A DNA stretch of 39,178 bases from Deltaproteobacteria bacterium (GCA_030668225.1 DAOUUI010000003.1:1-39178); one strand, 5' to 3'. Numbered from the stretch's first letter, positions 19,094 to 29,292 are shown. Program-made: numbers and translations. Notes: generated from the sequence alone by a model not told the origin.

Positions 19094-19549
19094 ATGATAT
19101 TTCGAGGACGGTTCGAATATACCATCGACCCCAAGGGAAGGGTGAATATCCCTGCCCGCTTCCGTGAGCAACTCTCCGAAACAGACATGGAACCCGTCGT
19201 AATCACCAATTACTCGGGGTGCATCTACGCCTATCCGTCCGCGGAATGGGAAAGGATTGAGGAAAAACTGGCGGCCAAGGTGTCGAGCGTCAACAAGAAG
19301 AAGAATGCCTTCGTGCGGTTCTTCGTGGGCGGGGCCGTCGAGGTGGTGCCCGACAAGCAGGGACGGATCCTGATCCCCCCGTCGCTTCGGTCCTACGCGG
19401 GTCTGGACCGGGACGTCGTCATCCTCGGCATGCCGAACCGGTTCGAGATCTGGGACCGGCAGAGATGGGATGTGGAAATGAGCAGGTTCGAGAAGGAAGG
19501 GTTCGAGGATCCCGAACTGTCCCGGGAGATCGATTCCCTGGGGATATAG
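19094..19549 (+). CDS. mraZ: Transcriptional regulator MraZ
   Basis: A 151-aa AbrB-fold protein with two SpoVT/AbrB-like halves, each with the DxxxR motif (DPKGRVNIPARF and DKQGRILIPPSL). MraZ forms ring-shaped oligomers and represses the dcw operon by binding repeats in front of its gene; such repeats are present here. ATG 19094 is chosen because it gives the standard N-terminus MIFRGRFEYTIDPKG. It is the first gene of the cluster. Confidence 0.97.
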   Translation: MIFRGRFEYTIDPKGRVNIPARFREQLSETDMEPVVITNYSGCIYAYPSAEWERIEEKLAAKVSSVNKKKNAFVRFFVGGAVEVVPDKQGRILIPPSLRSYAGLDRDVVILGMPNRFEIWDRQRWDVEMSRFEKEGFEDPELSREIDSLGI

Positions 19550-19552
19550 GGT

Positions 19553-20452
19553 GTGGCAAATGGCCATGTCCCCGTTCTTTTACAGGAGATTTTGGGAATG
19601 CTGGCCCCCGTTTCCGGAGAGGTGTTCCTCGATGGAACGGTGGGAGCGGGCGGGCACGCGGAAAAGATCGCGGAGCGGATAGGCCCGGAAGGCCTGCTCG
19701 TCTGCGCGGACGCCGACCCCACGATGCTAACGCTCGCATCGGAGCGTCTCCGCCGGTTCCCCCGGGCCGTAATGGTGCACGCCGACTTCGCCGACCTCGA
19801 GGTGCTGCGGGAGGCGTCGGGCGGGCGGATGTTCGACGGGATGCTGCTCGATCTGGGGTTGTCCTCCCCGCAGCTTTCCGATCCCTCCCGCGGGTTCTCG
19901 TTCCAGGGCGACGGCCCCCTGGACATGCGTCGGGATCCCGGGGCGGGCGGGACCACCGCACGGGAGATCCTTGGTCGTTCGACCGAAAGGGAGCTGGCGG
20001 ACATCTTCTTCCGGTTCGGGGAGGAGAGATTTTCGCGAAGGATCGCGCGAGCTCTCGTCACGCTGCGGCGGAAGGAGCCGGTAGAAAGCACCGCCCGGCT
20101 GGCCGACCTGGTCAAATCGGCCATTCCCCGGAAGGCGTGGCCGAGGAAGATCCACCCCGCGACGCGGGTGTTCCAGGCGCTTCGGATCGCCGTGAACCGG
20201 GAGCTTGAATCGCTCGCTGTTTTTCTTGACCGTTTTGCGTCGCATCTTGCGCCGGGGGGAAGGGTGGCCGTGATCAGTTTTCAATCGCTGGAGGATCGAA
20301 TGGTGAAGATCGCTTTCCGGACGCAGTCGACGGGACCGACGGCTGCGCTTCACGTGCTCACGCGCAAGCCGGTCGTCCCGGCAGAGACGGAAAGCAGGAG
20401 TAATCCGAGGGCCGCCAGTGCAAAGCTGCGTGTGGTCCGGAAAAACGTATAG
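19553..20452 (+). CDS. rsmH: 16S rRNA m4C1402 methyltransferase
   Basis: Methylates N4 of C1402 in 16S rRNA (formerly MraW). The 299-aa protein has HVPVLLQEIL at its start, the SAM loop DGTVGAGGHAEKI, RGFSFQGDGPLDMR, HPATRVFQALRIAVNRELESL and ISFQSLEDRMVK. The start is GTG 19553, 3 bp after mraZ, with GGGGATATAGG upstream. It is the usual second gene of the dcw cluster. Confidence 0.97.
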   Translation: MANGHVPVLLQEILGMLAPVSGEVFLDGTVGAGGHAEKIAERIGPEGLLVCADADPTMLTLASERLRRFPRAVMVHADFADLEVLREASGGRMFDGMLLDLGLSSPQLSDPSRGFSFQGDGPLDMRRDPGAGGTTAREILGRSTERELADIFFRFGEERFSRRIARALVTLRRKEPVESTARLADLVKSAIPRKAWPRKIHPATRVFQALRIAVNRELESLAVFLDRFASHLAPGGRVAVISFQSLEDRMVKIAFRTQSTGPTAALHVLTRKPVVPAETESRSNPRAASAKLRVVRKNV

Positions 20453-20462
20453 GAGGGAAGGG

Positions 20463-20801
20463 ATGAGGAGAATCGTGATCGGAAACGGCATGGACATGAT
20501 CACCGAGATCCGGCGGGAGGCGCCCGTGTTCCCGTCCGGTTCCCGAAACCGGTGGACCATGGGACTGGCCATCCTGTTTCTCGCCGTGGCTCTGTTCACC
20601 GTCTGGCTGTCGGGGAAGTATTACGGGATCGGCTACGGCGTATCGGTGGCTCTTGAGGAGAAGCAGGTTCTCCAGAAAGAACATGCGCTTCTGAAGACGG
20701 AGATCCTGACGCTTCGGAGCCCCGCGCGCATCGAGGCGATCGCCAGGGGACAGCTTGGCATGGTGGAGACGAAGACGGAAAGGATCATCCGGGTGAAATG
20801 A
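20463..20801 (+). CDS. ftsL: Cell division protein FtsL
   Basis: A small bitopic protein of 112 aa with a cytoplasmic N-terminus, one membrane segment (about 36-58, LAILFLAVALFTVWL) and a periplasmic coiled coil (EEKQVLQKEHALLKTEI) ending in RIEAIARGQLGMV. It acts with FtsB and FtsQ to control FtsWI. The ORF track begins at 20418; ATG 20463 has GGAGGGAAGGG directly upstream. The stop overlaps ftsI (ATGA). Sequence conservation is low in this family, so the call leans on topology and position. Confidence 0.88.
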   Translation: MRRIVIGNGMDMITEIRREAPVFPSGSRNRWTMGLAILFLAVALFTVWLSGKYYGIGYGVSVALEEKQVLQKEHALLKTEILTLRSPARIEAIARGQLGMVETKTERIIRVK

Positions 20802-22780
20802 ACCCCCGCGCCCGCATCATCCTCGGCATCCTGGCGGGCGTCTATTGTCTCATTGTTTTTCGCGCGTTCCACATTCAGGTGCTCGGCGTCGAGGGGATCC
20901 GCGAGAGAGGGGAAAAGCAGTACAGCGTGAAGATCCCGCTCCTCCCGAAGCGCGGGGAGATCCTCGACCGGACCGGGACGGAGTTCGCGGTAAGTCTTTC
21001 CACAAAGTCGATCTATGTCCAGCCTTCCAAGCTTTCGTCCCCCGACATCGCTGCGGATCTGATCTCCCGCCGGATTTCCCGGCCCGCCGCCGGGCTGCGG
21101 AAGGCGTTCGCGTCGAACAGGAATTTCCTCTGGGTCAAGAGGCAGATGCCTTCCTCGACGGCCGATGAGATCGTAAGGGAAGTGCGGGAAGCGCTTTCCC
21201 GGGGGAAGGACGACGTCGGGACGGCCGGCATCGGCACGGTCGAGGAACCGAAGCGCTTCTACCCGAACCGCGAGCTCGCCTCCTCGGTCATCGGCTTCAC
21301 CGACGTGGACAGCAACGGGATCGAGGGGATCGAACTGTCGCTGGACAAGTATCTGCGGGGGGAGAATGCGTTCCTCGTGTGCGAGCGTGATGCGCGGGGC
21401 CGGATCATCGTACCGGCGGACGCGCCGATCAAGGTCAATTCGGCGGGACACTCCGTATCCCTCACCATCGACAGGAACATCCAGCACGTGGCCCAGACCG
21501 AGCTGGTGAAGGCGGTGAAAAAGCACAAGGCCCGCGGAGGGATGGCCCTTGTCATGCAACCCAAGACCGGGGAGATCCTCGCGATGGCGAATCTCCCCAC
21601 GTTCAACCCGAACAGCCTGTCCACGGGCCCGCCGTCGGCGAGGAAAAACCGGATCATCACCGATGTCATCGAACCGGGGTCGACCTTCAAGGTGTTCACG
21701 CTGGCCTCCGCGCTTGAGTTGGGAGCGATCGACGTCCGCGACAGGGTCTTCTGCGAGCAAGGGAAGTTCCGGCACGCGGGACGGACGATACACGACACCC
21801 ACAAGTACGGCTGGCTCACCATCCCCGAGGTGATCAAGTTCTCGAGCAACATCGGGATGATCAAGGTCAGCGAGAAGATGGACCCCGGGGGGTTTTACGA
21901 CATGATCCGGGCATTCGGGTTCGGGTCGAAGATGGGGGTGGAGCTCGTGGGGGAATCGCGCGGGCTGGTCCCTTCCCGCGACAAGTTCAGCAAGATCCGA
22001 CGCGCCACCGTCTCCTTCGGACAGGGGATCGCCGTTACGCCCCTCCAACTGGCCTCCGCGATGGCTTCCGTGGTGAATGGCGGGAAGATGATGAAGCCGT
22101 ATCTCGTGAAGCAGGTCACCGACCCGGAGGGGAAGGTGGTCTACCGCGGGGAGCCGAAGGAGCTCAGGAGAACGATCTCCCCCAAAACGTCGAAACAGGT
22201 CCGGGAGATCCTCGGAAAAGTGGTCCAGGAGGACGGAACCGCTACACAGGCCCGGATCAAGGGGTTTCTCGTCGGCGGGAAGACGGGGACGGCGCAAAAA
22301 GTGGAGGTGGGGACCGGCCGGTACTCCCCGGACAAGCGGATCGCCTCCTTCATCGGGTTCCTCCCCCTTCATGACCCCGAGTTTCTGATCCTTGTCGTCG
22401 TCGACGAGCCGAAAGGGGAGGTTTACGGAGGCGTTGTCGCGGCCCCCGCCTTCAACCAGATCGCGGTGAAGACGGCCTACTACATGGGGCTGACCCCCAC
22501 GGAGCCGGTCGAAAGAGAAGTGGCCAGGGCGACCCGGGGGGAGATCGGAGCCGGGGGAGTCCGGATGACACGCGTGGCGACGGGGCCCGCAGAGGCAGAG
22601 AGCGCGCTGGTCATGCCGGACATGCGAGGCCTGAGCATGGGAAGGGTGGTGGACCTCATGGGCAGGCATTCGGTGAGACTCGAGCTTGTCGGTACCGGGT
22701 TGGCCCGGACCCAGTCCCCCAGGCCCGGCGGAATTCTTGTCCCCGGCACGGCCTGCACCGTGACCTTCGGGGCAGAGTAA
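20798..22780 (+). CDS. ftsI: Septal transpeptidase FtsI (PBP3) with C-terminal PASTA domain
   Basis: Class B penicillin-binding protein that cross-links septal peptidoglycan with FtsW. An N-terminal membrane anchor (about 5-25) precedes the dimerisation domain. The transpeptidase active site has SxxK in PGSTFK (S295), SxN in FSSNIG (about 349-351) and KTG in GGKTGTAQ (about 495-497). A PASTA domain occupies about residues 606-660 (VMPDMRGLSMGRVVDLM). At 660 aa it is longer than E. coli FtsI (588), which lacks PASTA. It overlaps ftsL by 4 bp. Confidence 0.97.
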   Translation: MNPRARIILGILAGVYCLIVFRAFHIQVLGVEGIRERGEKQYSVKIPLLPKRGEILDRTGTEFAVSLSTKSIYVQPSKLSSPDIAADLISRRISRPAAGLRKAFASNRNFLWVKRQMPSSTADEIVREVREALSRGKDDVGTAGIGTVEEPKRFYPNRELASSVIGFTDVDSNGIEGIELSLDKYLRGENAFLVCERDARGRIIVPADAPIKVNSAGHSVSLTIDRNIQHVAQTELVKAVKKHKARGGMALVMQPKTGEILAMANLPTFNPNSLSTGPPSARKNRIITDVIEPGSTFKVFTLASALELGAIDVRDRVFCEQGKFRHAGRTIHDTHKYGWLTIPEVIKFSSNIGMIKVSEKMDPGGFYDMIRAFGFGSKMGVELVGESRGLVPSRDKFSKIRRATVSFGQGIAVTPLQLASAMASVVNGGKMMKPYLVKQVTDPEGKVVYRGEPKELRRTISPKTSKQVREILGKVVQEDGTATQARIKGFLVGGKTGTAQKVEVGTGRYSPDKRIASFIGFLPLHDPEFLILVVVDEPKGEVYGGVVAAPAFNQIAVKTAYYMGLTPTEPVEREVARATRGEIGAGGVRMTRVATGPAEAESALVMPDMRGLSMGRVVDLMGRHSVRLELVGTGLARTQSPRPGGILVPGTACTVTFGAE

Positions 22781-22788
22781 GGCGAAAG

Positions 22789-24285
22789 ATGAGACTGGCG
22801 AATGTTCTCGCAGGAATTACACCGGTTGGGGATTCTCTCGGATCACTCGAGATCGGAGGCATATCCATCGATTCCCGCAAGACCCGGCCCGGCGACCTGT
22901 TCATTGCCCTCCGCGGGGAGCGTGCGGACGGTCACTCCTTCCTCCATGCAGCGGCGCGGGCGGGTGCGGCGACGGCCCTCGTCGAGCGGGAAATCGCTCC
23001 CGCGCCGTTGCCCTGCCTTCAAGTAGAGTCGACGTCTGCGGCTCTGCCCGCAGTGGCGGTTCGCTTTTACGGCGACCCGTCGAAAAGCCTTACGGTGATC
23101 GGGGTGACGGGCACCAACGGAAAGACGACTGTCACCTACCTTCTCGAGTCCATCCTCGAAGCCGCAGGGGTTAAGACGGCCGTGATCGGGTCGATCAATT
23201 ACCGCCTGGCCGGGGAGATTCTGCGGGCGGGGCTGACCACGCCCTTTCCCCACGAACTTCAGGAGGTGATGGCGGCTGCGCTATCCGCGGGAGCAAGCCA
23301 CCTCGTGATGGAAGTCTCCTCCCACAGCACGGCGCAGGGAAGGGTCGAGGGGGTGCGGTTCGACGCAGGGCTGTTTACGAACCTGTCGCACGACCACCTC
23401 GACTTCCACGGGGACATGGAGTCGTATTTCCAGGCCAAGGCCCGGTTTTTCAGGGAGTTTCTCCCGTCGGAAGGGAAGCGGGCCGGCATGGCCGTGAACG
23501 CGGACGATCCGTGCGGGGCGAAACTCGCGCAGGAGTTCCCGGACGCCCTGACTTTCGGGTTTTCCCGGGAGAGGATGGTGCATCCCCTCTCGGTGGAAAT
23601 GTCGTGGGACGGGACCCGTCTTGCCCTTGCAACCCCCGTGGGACCGATGGATCTTCGGGCGAAGATCATCGGCTCCTATAACGCGTCTAACATCATGGCG
23701 GCAGTCTGCGGGGCGATCCTGCTCGACGTCCCTCCCGGGGCGATCCGCGAAGGGGTGGAAAAAATGCCTTCGATTCCCGGGAGGATGGAGGAGATCCCCA
23801 ACGACCGCGGCCTCCACGTATTCGTGGATTACGCGCACACCCCCGAGGGGCTCGACCGGGTGCTCACCACCCTCAAGGGGCTGGCCGAGGCGAGGCTGAT
23901 CACCGTCTTCGGCTGCGGCGGGAACAGGGACCGGGCGAAACGGCCGGAGATGGGACGAATCGCGGCACGCAGGTCCGACGTGGTGGTCCTCACCTCCGAC
24001 AACCCCAGGAATGAGGTCCCCGGGGCGATCCTTTCGGATATCGTTCCGGGGGTCGTTGCGGAAGGGATCCTGGAGGCGACGGGGACAGTCTCGTGGGATG
24101 GAGGGTATTACTTGGTTATCCCGGACCGGAAAGCGGCTATCGCGCGGGCGCTCGAGATCGCCCGGCGGGGGGATACGATCGTGGTAGCCGGGAAAGGACA
24201 CGAGAATGTCCAGCTCATCGGGGACCGGTCCTTGCCATTCGACGACAGGGAAACGGTCAGAACGATCCTGGCCGGTGACGGGTAG
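22789..24285 (+). CDS. murE: UDP-MurNAc-tripeptide synthetase, meso-DAP type
   Basis: Adds the third stem-peptide residue. The 498-aa Mur ligase has the ATP loop VTGTNGKTT (about 106-114), the carbamoyl-lysine region SHDHLDFHG and the C-terminal SDNPRNE (D404 onward). DNPR is the signature of enzymes that add meso-diaminopimelate, not lysine. This supports a Gram-negative cell wall. It starts 8 bp after ftsI. Confidence 0.97.
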   Translation: MRLANVLAGITPVGDSLGSLEIGGISIDSRKTRPGDLFIALRGERADGHSFLHAAARAGAATALVEREIAPAPLPCLQVESTSAALPAVAVRFYGDPSKSLTVIGVTGTNGKTTVTYLLESILEAAGVKTAVIGSINYRLAGEILRAGLTTPFPHELQEVMAAALSAGASHLVMEVSSHSTAQGRVEGVRFDAGLFTNLSHDHLDFHGDMESYFQAKARFFREFLPSEGKRAGMAVNADDPCGAKLAQEFPDALTFGFSRERMVHPLSVEMSWDGTRLALATPVGPMDLRAKIIGSYNASNIMAAVCGAILLDVPPGAIREGVEKMPSIPGRMEEIPNDRGLHVFVDYAHTPEGLDRVLTTLKGLAEARLITVFGCGGNRDRAKRPEMGRIAARRSDVVVLTSDNPRNEVPGAILSDIVPGVVAEGILEATGTVSWDGGYYLVIPDRKAAIARALEIARRGDTIVVAGKGHENVQLIGDRSLPFDDRETVRTILAGDG

Positions 24286-25684
24286 GTTGACGATCGGGGA
24301 TGTGATCGGGGTCCTCCATCCGCTGCGGGGCGGAGGAGAGATTTCCACCAGGGACCCGATCGGCGCCGTGACCACCGACAGCAGGGAAGTTGTACCCGGG
24401 GGGCTCTTCGTCGCCCTTCCCGGAGAGCGGGTCGACGGTGCTGATTTCGTGGGGGAGGCATTCCGCAAGGGGGCCCGGGCGGCGATCGTGTCGGAGGAAG
24501 GGGCCCGGAAGATTCCCCCTGAAGTCCTTGCCGGGAAACCGGTGTTCGTCGTGCAGAGCCCCGTCGAGGCATTGGGGGATCTGGCCAGGGCGCATCGAAT
24601 GCGTCTCCGTCACATTCCCCTCGTGGGCATCACGGGCAGTTCCGGGAAGACGTCCACGAAGGAGATGCTCGCGGCGCTGCTTTCCCGCAGCAGGAACGTT
24701 CTCGGGAATCCCGGGTCCCGGAACAACCTGATCGGAATGCCGTTGGCCCTGCTTACGCTCGCCTCGGACCACGACGTCGCGGTGCTGGAGATGGGAACGA
24801 GCCAGCCGGGGGAAATCGCGAGGCTTTCGGACATCGCCGCGCCGGACGTGGCGGTCATCACCAACATCACGCCCGCCCATCTCCAGGGGCTTCGAAGCCT
24901 CGAGGAGGTGGCTCGGGAAAAGGGGGATCTGTACCGGTCCCTTCCCGAGTCGGGAACGGCAGTGGTGAACGCGACGGACCTGCGGGTAATGCGGGAGGCG
25001 GGACGCTGCCGGGCGACGAAGATCCACTACGGCGTGGCGCTCAACGAAGTCTCGGGGCGGGTGCTGATGATGGACGAGGAGAAGATGCGGATTGCGGTCC
25101 GGACCCCTTCCGGGGAATTCACCTCCTCCCTCCCTCTCACGGGCGACCACAACCTCATGAACGCGCTCGCCGCCGTCGCGGCCGCGTACGCCCTCGGCCT
25201 GCGGCCGAAAGAGTTGGAGGAGGGATTCCGTTCCCTGCCCCCTCTTCCCGGTCGGTTCCACCCCGTTCCCCTGCGGGAAGGGGGGCTGCTCCTGGACGAC
25301 TCCTACAACGCGAACCCCGCATCCGTGGAGGTGGCCCTGAGGAACCTGATGGCCCTCCGGCGGGGGAGGCGGGCACTCGTGGTCCTGGCGGACATGCTCG
25401 AGCTGGGGGAGGTGTCCGAAGTCTCCCATTTCCGGATCGGGCACATGCTCGCCGGAACGGAGGTGGCTCTCCTGTTCACCTTCGGGAAGGAGGCGGCTTC
25501 GATCGCCCGCGGCGCAAAGGAGGGCGGGATGGATCCTGCAAGGATCCTGCACGCCGAAGGCCGGGAGACGCTGCGCGATGCGGTAACGGGTGCGTTGCGG
25601 GCAGGGGACGTCATCCTGATCAAGGGGTCAAGAGGGATGCGGCTCGAGGAGATCGCCGAAGCCGTGGAAAAGGAGTGGGCATAG
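24275..25684 (+). CDS. murF: UDP-MurNAc-tripeptide D-Ala-D-Ala ligase
   Basis: Adds D-Ala-D-Ala to complete the pentapeptide. The ATP loop is [13 protein letters not shown] (about 119), with conserved [21 protein letters not shown] and [15 protein letters not shown]. The ORF track starts too far upstream, in murE. GTG 24275 (TGRLTIGDV) gives 469 aa and an 11-bp overlap with murE. TTG 24287, preceded by GGGTAGG, is an equally reasonable start. It precedes mraY in the normal order. Confidence 0.95.
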   Translation: MTGRLTIGDVIGVLHPLRGGGEISTRDPIGAVTTDSREVVPGGLFVALPGERVDGADFVGEAFRKGARAAIVSEEGARKIPPEVLAGKPVFVVQSPVEALGDLARAHRMRLRHIPLVGITGSSGKTSTKEMLAALLSRSRNVLGNPGSRNNLIGMPLALLTLASDHDVAVLEMGTSQPGEIARLSDIAAPDVAVITNITPAHLQGLRSLEEVAREKGDLYRSLPESGTAVVNATDLRVMREAGRCRATKIHYGVALNEVSGRVLMMDEEKMRIAVRTPSGEFTSSLPLTGDHNLMNALAAVAAAYALGLRPKELEEGFRSLPPLPGRFHPVPLREGGLLLDDSYNANPASVEVALRNLMALRRGRRALVVLADMLELGEVSEVSHFRIGHMLAGTEVALLFTFGKEAASIARGAKEGGMDPARILHAEGRETLRDAVTGALRAGDVILIKGSRGMRLEEIAEAVEKEWA

Positions 25685-25688
25685 TCTG

Positions 25689-26765
25689 ATGCTGTACCAC
25701 CTTCTCTACCCGCTGCACGTGGACTATTCGTTCTTCAACGTGTTCCGGTACATCACGTTCCGCACGATCTACGCCTCGATCACGGCGCTTCTCCTGTGCT
25801 TCATCATCGGACCGTGGCTCATCCGCGAGCTTGGCGCCCACCAGATCGGACAGACCATCCGGAGAGACGGGCCGGAGAGGCACCTCGCCAAGGAGGGAAC
25901 CCCGACGATGGGAGGGCTGTTGATCGTCATCGCCGTCGTGGTCCCGACCCTTCTCTGGGCGAATCTATCGAATCCCTACATCTGGATCGCCACTTTCGTA
26001 ACCATTGGGTACGGTGGCATCGGGTTTCTCGACGACTACAAGAAGGTCATCCGGAAGGACTCGAAGGGGTTAAGCGCGACGGCCAAATTCACGAGCCAGA
26101 TCCTCCTCGCCGGGGTAGCGGCGACGCTGATCTACATGGACGTGGGGATCCAGGACAAGGTGAGCATCCCCTTCTTCAAGAAGCTCAACCCCAGCCTGGG
26201 GATCCTGTACATTCCGTTCATCATCATCGTGATCGTGGGAGCGTCGAACGCCGTCAACCTGACCGACGGTCTCGACGGACTGGCCATCGGCCCCATGATC
26301 ATCGCCGCCGGGACCTACATGCTGTTTGCGTATCTCACGGGGCACGTGAAGATCGCGAACTACCTGCAGATTCCCTACGTTGCGGGGGTGGGGGAACTCA
26401 CCATCTTCTGCGGCGCCATGGCGGGGGCGGGCATCGGGTTTCTCTGGTTCAACACCTACCCCGCCCAGGTGTTCATGGGGGATACCGGCTCGCTGTCCCT
26501 CGGGGCCGCGCTTGGAACCGTGGCGGTGATGGTGAAGCAGGAGATCGTTCTGATCCTGGTGGGCGGGGTGTTCGTGATGGAGGCCCTCTCGGTGATCTTC
26601 CAGGTATTTTCCTACAAAACGACACGGAAGCGGATCTTCCGGATGGCGCCGGTCCACCACCACTTCGAACTAAAAGGGTGGGCGGAACCGAAAATCATCG
26701 TCCGGTTCTGGATCATCTCGATCATCCTGGCGCTGCTGGCCATCAGCACGCTCAAGATCCGGTGA
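25689..26765 (+). CDS. mraY: Phospho-MurNAc-pentapeptide transferase
   Basis: Integral membrane enzyme that makes lipid I from UDP-MurNAc-pentapeptide and undecaprenyl phosphate. The 358-aa protein has about ten hydrophobic segments. Conserved cytoplasmic motifs are GTPTMGG, the DD pair in GFLDDYKK (115-116), [10 protein letters not shown] (about 192) and [12 protein letters not shown] (about 321). It begins 4 bp after murF. Confidence 0.98.
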   Translation: MLYHLLYPLHVDYSFFNVFRYITFRTIYASITALLLCFIIGPWLIRELGAHQIGQTIRRDGPERHLAKEGTPTMGGLLIVIAVVVPTLLWANLSNPYIWIATFVTIGYGGIGFLDDYKKVIRKDSKGLSATAKFTSQILLAGVAATLIYMDVGIQDKVSIPFFKKLNPSLGILYIPFIIIVIVGASNAVNLTDGLDGLAIGPMIIAAGTYMLFAYLTGHVKIANYLQIPYVAGVGELTIFCGAMAGAGIGFLWFNTYPAQVFMGDTGSLSLGAALGTVAVMVKQEIVLILVGGVFVMEALSVIFQVFSYKTTRKRIFRMAPVHHHFELKGWAEPKIIVRFWIISIILALLAISTLKIR

Positions 26766-26767
26766 CC

Positions 26768-28114
26768 ATGGAGACGTTCGGCGGGAAAAACGTATTGGTG
26801 ATCGGGGCCGGGAAGTCGGGGTTCGCCTCGGCCCTCCTCCTCCTGCGGGAGGAGGGCAGGGTCACCCTCTTCGATGAGCGCCCGAAGGAAGACGTGGAGC
26901 GGTCTCTCGGGCACGCCGTCCCTCCGCAGATAACGTTCGTCCAGGGCAGGATGACCGATCAGGCGGCGTTTACGGCGGACCTCGTGGTCCTCTCCCCCGG
27001 GGTTCCGCGGGAGAAGCTTCCCCTCCAGGCGCTGTCTGGTGCCGGAACGGCCGTGTGGGGAGAACTGGAGTTGGGGTACCGCCGGTTTCGCGGGAAGGTG
27101 GCCGCCGTGACGGGGACGAACGGCAAGTCGACGGTCACGACGCTTCTGGGCCAGATGGCGTCCCACGTCTTCCCCGAGGTGTTCGTCGGGGGGAACCTGG
27201 GGACCCCTTTCGTCGAGGCGGGCGGCAAGACGTACGACTGGGCCGTCGTGGAGGTCTCGAGTTTCCAGCTGGAGACGATCGTCGCCTTCCGGCCCGCCGT
27301 GGCCGTCCTCCTGAACATCACCGAGGACCACCTGGACCGGTATCCCGACCTTTCTTCCTACGCGGAGGCGAAGATGGGGATATTCCGGAACCAGGGCCCG
27401 GACGACCTGGCCGTCGTGAACGTCGACGACCCGGAGATCTCCTCCCGGCTCTCCGGGATTACGGCCGGGCAGATCCCCTTTTCCCCCTCCCGGGTGCTTG
27501 ACGCGGGGGTGTCCCGGGATGGGGAGGAGATGGTCTACCGGGGCGGCCCCGTCGAGGAGCGGTACCCGGTCTCCATTCTCCGGGTCCGGGGGTCCCAGAA
27601 AGTGGAGAACGCCATGGCAGTGATCGGGGCGGCCCGCGCCATGAAGATCCCTCCCGATGTCGTATGGGAATGCCTGCGGGCCTTCCGGGGGCTGCCGCAC
27701 CGGGTGGAATTCGTCCGGAAGGTGCGCGAGGTGTCCTTCATCAACGACTCGAAGGGGACGAACGTGGGGGCGGTGATCAAGTGCCTGGAGGGGTTCTCGG
27801 AGCCCGTGTGGCTGATCGCCGGCGGGAAGGACAAGGGGCTGGACTTCCGTCCTCTCCGCGAGATCCTCGCGCGCAAGGCCCGCGCGGCGATCCTGCTGGG
27901 GGAGGCCCGGGACCGCATGGTGCAGGAACTTTCGGGGACGGTGCCCCTTCTGGGGGCCGACTCCCTGGATGAAGCGGTCCGCGCGGCCGCCGCCAACGCG
28001 CGCCCGGGCGACGTCGTCGTCTTCTCCCCGGCCTGCTCGAGCTTCGACATGTTCCGCAGTTTCGAGGAGCGCGGCGAGGTGTTCCGGGAGGCGGTTATGG
28101 GGCTGTCGGAATGA
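26768..28114 (+). CDS. murD: UDP-N-acetylmuramoyl-L-alanine--D-glutamate ligase
   Basis: Adds D-Glu to UDP-MurNAc-L-Ala. The 448-aa Mur ligase has an N-terminal Rossmann domain (VLVIGAGKSGFA), ATP loop VTGTNGKSTVT (about 114), NITEDHLDRY and C-terminal NDSKGTNVGA and GGKDKGLDF. The ORF track joins it to 324 codons open through mraY in another frame, which is a GC-rich artefact. ATG 26768, 2 bp after mraY, gives the normal start. The stop overlaps ftsW (ATGA). Confidence 0.97.
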   Translation: METFGGKNVLVIGAGKSGFASALLLLREEGRVTLFDERPKEDVERSLGHAVPPQITFVQGRMTDQAAFTADLVVLSPGVPREKLPLQALSGAGTAVWGELELGYRRFRGKVAAVTGTNGKSTVTTLLGQMASHVFPEVFVGGNLGTPFVEAGGKTYDWAVVEVSSFQLETIVAFRPAVAVLLNITEDHLDRYPDLSSYAEAKMGIFRNQGPDDLAVVNVDDPEISSRLSGITAGQIPFSPSRVLDAGVSRDGEEMVYRGGPVEERYPVSILRVRGSQKVENAMAVIGAARAMKIPPDVVWECLRAFRGLPHRVEFVRKVREVSFINDSKGTNVGAVIKCLEGFSEPVWLIAGGKDKGLDFRPLREILARKARAAILLGEARDRMVQELSGTVPLLGADSLDEAVRAAAANARPGDVVVFSPACSSFDMFRSFEERGEVFREAVMGLSE

Positions 28115-29292
28115 ACATCGGGAAACGGCACGAGAACCTGATTCTCACGCTCTGCACGATGATCCTTGCCGGCCTGGGGGCCGTGATGGTGTGGAGCGCT
28201 ACGTCGGTGATGGCGGAAGCGTCCGCGGGGCTCGGCAACGACGCGGCGTACTTTTTCAAGCGGCAGGTTCTCTTCCTCGTCCTGGGTGCTTCCCTGGCGC
28301 TCTTCCTCTCCCGGGTCGACTACGATATCATTCGCCGGCATATCGCCGCCCTCATGGGGGGTACCCTTGTCCTCCTGGTCCTTGTCTTCGTTCCCGGGAT
28401 CCGGCACACGGCAAACGGCGCCTCCCGGTGGATCGACATGTGGCTCTTCACCTTCCAGCCTTCCGAGCTCGCCAAGTTTTCCCTCATCGCCTATGCGGCC
28501 TACGCGATCGACCGGAAAGGGGAGAACTTTGGCGGGGGAGGCCGGGAGTTCCTGCCGATCCTTGCCGTCCTTGTGCTCTACGTGGCATTGATCCTCAAGG
28601 AGCCGGACTTCGGGACGGCGGTTATCATCACCACGTCGGTCGTGGCGCTGCTGTTCATCGCCGGCTTCTCCTGGAGGCTCCTCGCGGGATGCGGTGTCGT
28701 GGGGATCATGGGCCTGGTCCTGGCGATCGTTTCGAAACCGTACCGGATGGCGCGTCTTTCGGCTTTCCTCGACCCGTTCTCCCAGGCACAGGCGGCGGGG
28801 TACCAGGTGGTGCAGTCCCTGATCGCCTTCTCGAACGGGGGACTCATCGGGACGGGGATCGGCGCCGGGAAACAGAAGCTTTTCTATCTCCCTGCGATGC
28901 ACACGGACTATATCTTCTCCGTCATCGGGGAGGAGCTCGGGTTTGCGGGGGTCGTCGCCGTGGGTGCCGTTTTCATGACGCTCGTCTGGGTGGGATTCCG
29001 GATTGCCCGCCGCGCCCGCGACCCGTTCGGGAAGTACCTCGCGATGGGGGTAGCGACCATGATCGGCATGCAGGCTCTCATGAATATGATGGTGGGCTTG
29101 CAGATGCTCCCGCCCAAGGGAATGGTCCTGCCGTTCTTGAGTTACGGGGGGACCTCGCTCATTCTCCACCTGGGAGCGATCGGGATCCTTACCAACATCT
29201 CGATGAAAGGAGCGGAGGTTTTTGTCGCTGAACCTGATAATAGCCGGCGGGGGAACCGGCGGGCACGTGTTCCCGGGGATTGCGCTTGCTGA
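28111..29292 (+). CDS. ftsW: Septal peptidoglycan glycosyltransferase FtsW
   Basis: SEDS-family membrane polymerase that works with FtsI. The 393-aa protein has about ten membrane segments and the SEDS patterns NGASRWID, FQPSELAKF, KEPDFGTA, IGEELGF and LPFLSYGGTS. The last 25 or so residues ([19 protein letters not shown]) are hydrophilic and lie entirely in the 71-bp overlap with the murG start, so they are probably a dispensable tail. ATG 28111 overlaps the murD stop. Confidence 0.97.
   Translation: MNIGKRHENLILTLCTMILAGLGAVMVWSATSVMAEASAGLGNDAAYFFKRQVLFLVLGASLALFLSRVDYDIIRRHIAALMGGTLVLLVLVFVPGIRHTANGASRWIDMWLFTFQPSELAKFSLIAYAAYAIDRKGENFGGGGREFLPILAVLVLYVALILKEPDFGTAVIITTSVVALLFIAGFSWRLLAGCGVVGIMGLVLAIVSKPYRMARLSAFLDPFSQAQAAGYQVVQSLIAFSNGGLIGTGIGAGKQKLFYLPAMHTDYIFSVIGEELGFAGVVAVGAVFMTLVWVGFRIARRARDPFGKYLAMGVATMIGMQALMNMMVGLQMLPPKGMVLPFLSYGGTSLILHLGAIGILTNISMKGAEVFVAEPDNSRRGNRRARVPGDCAC

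Noticed and set aside
20633-22669. 678-codon ORF antisense to ftsI
   Set aside because: Shadow of a GC-rich coding region; low-complexity His/Arg/Asp-rich product and no plausible start context.
25796-26767. 324 codons open in frame with murD, through mraY (772-aa ORF)
   Set aside because: Not a fusion: the frame overlaps mraY, the translation is Arg/Gly/His-rich, and MurD has a normal start at 26768.
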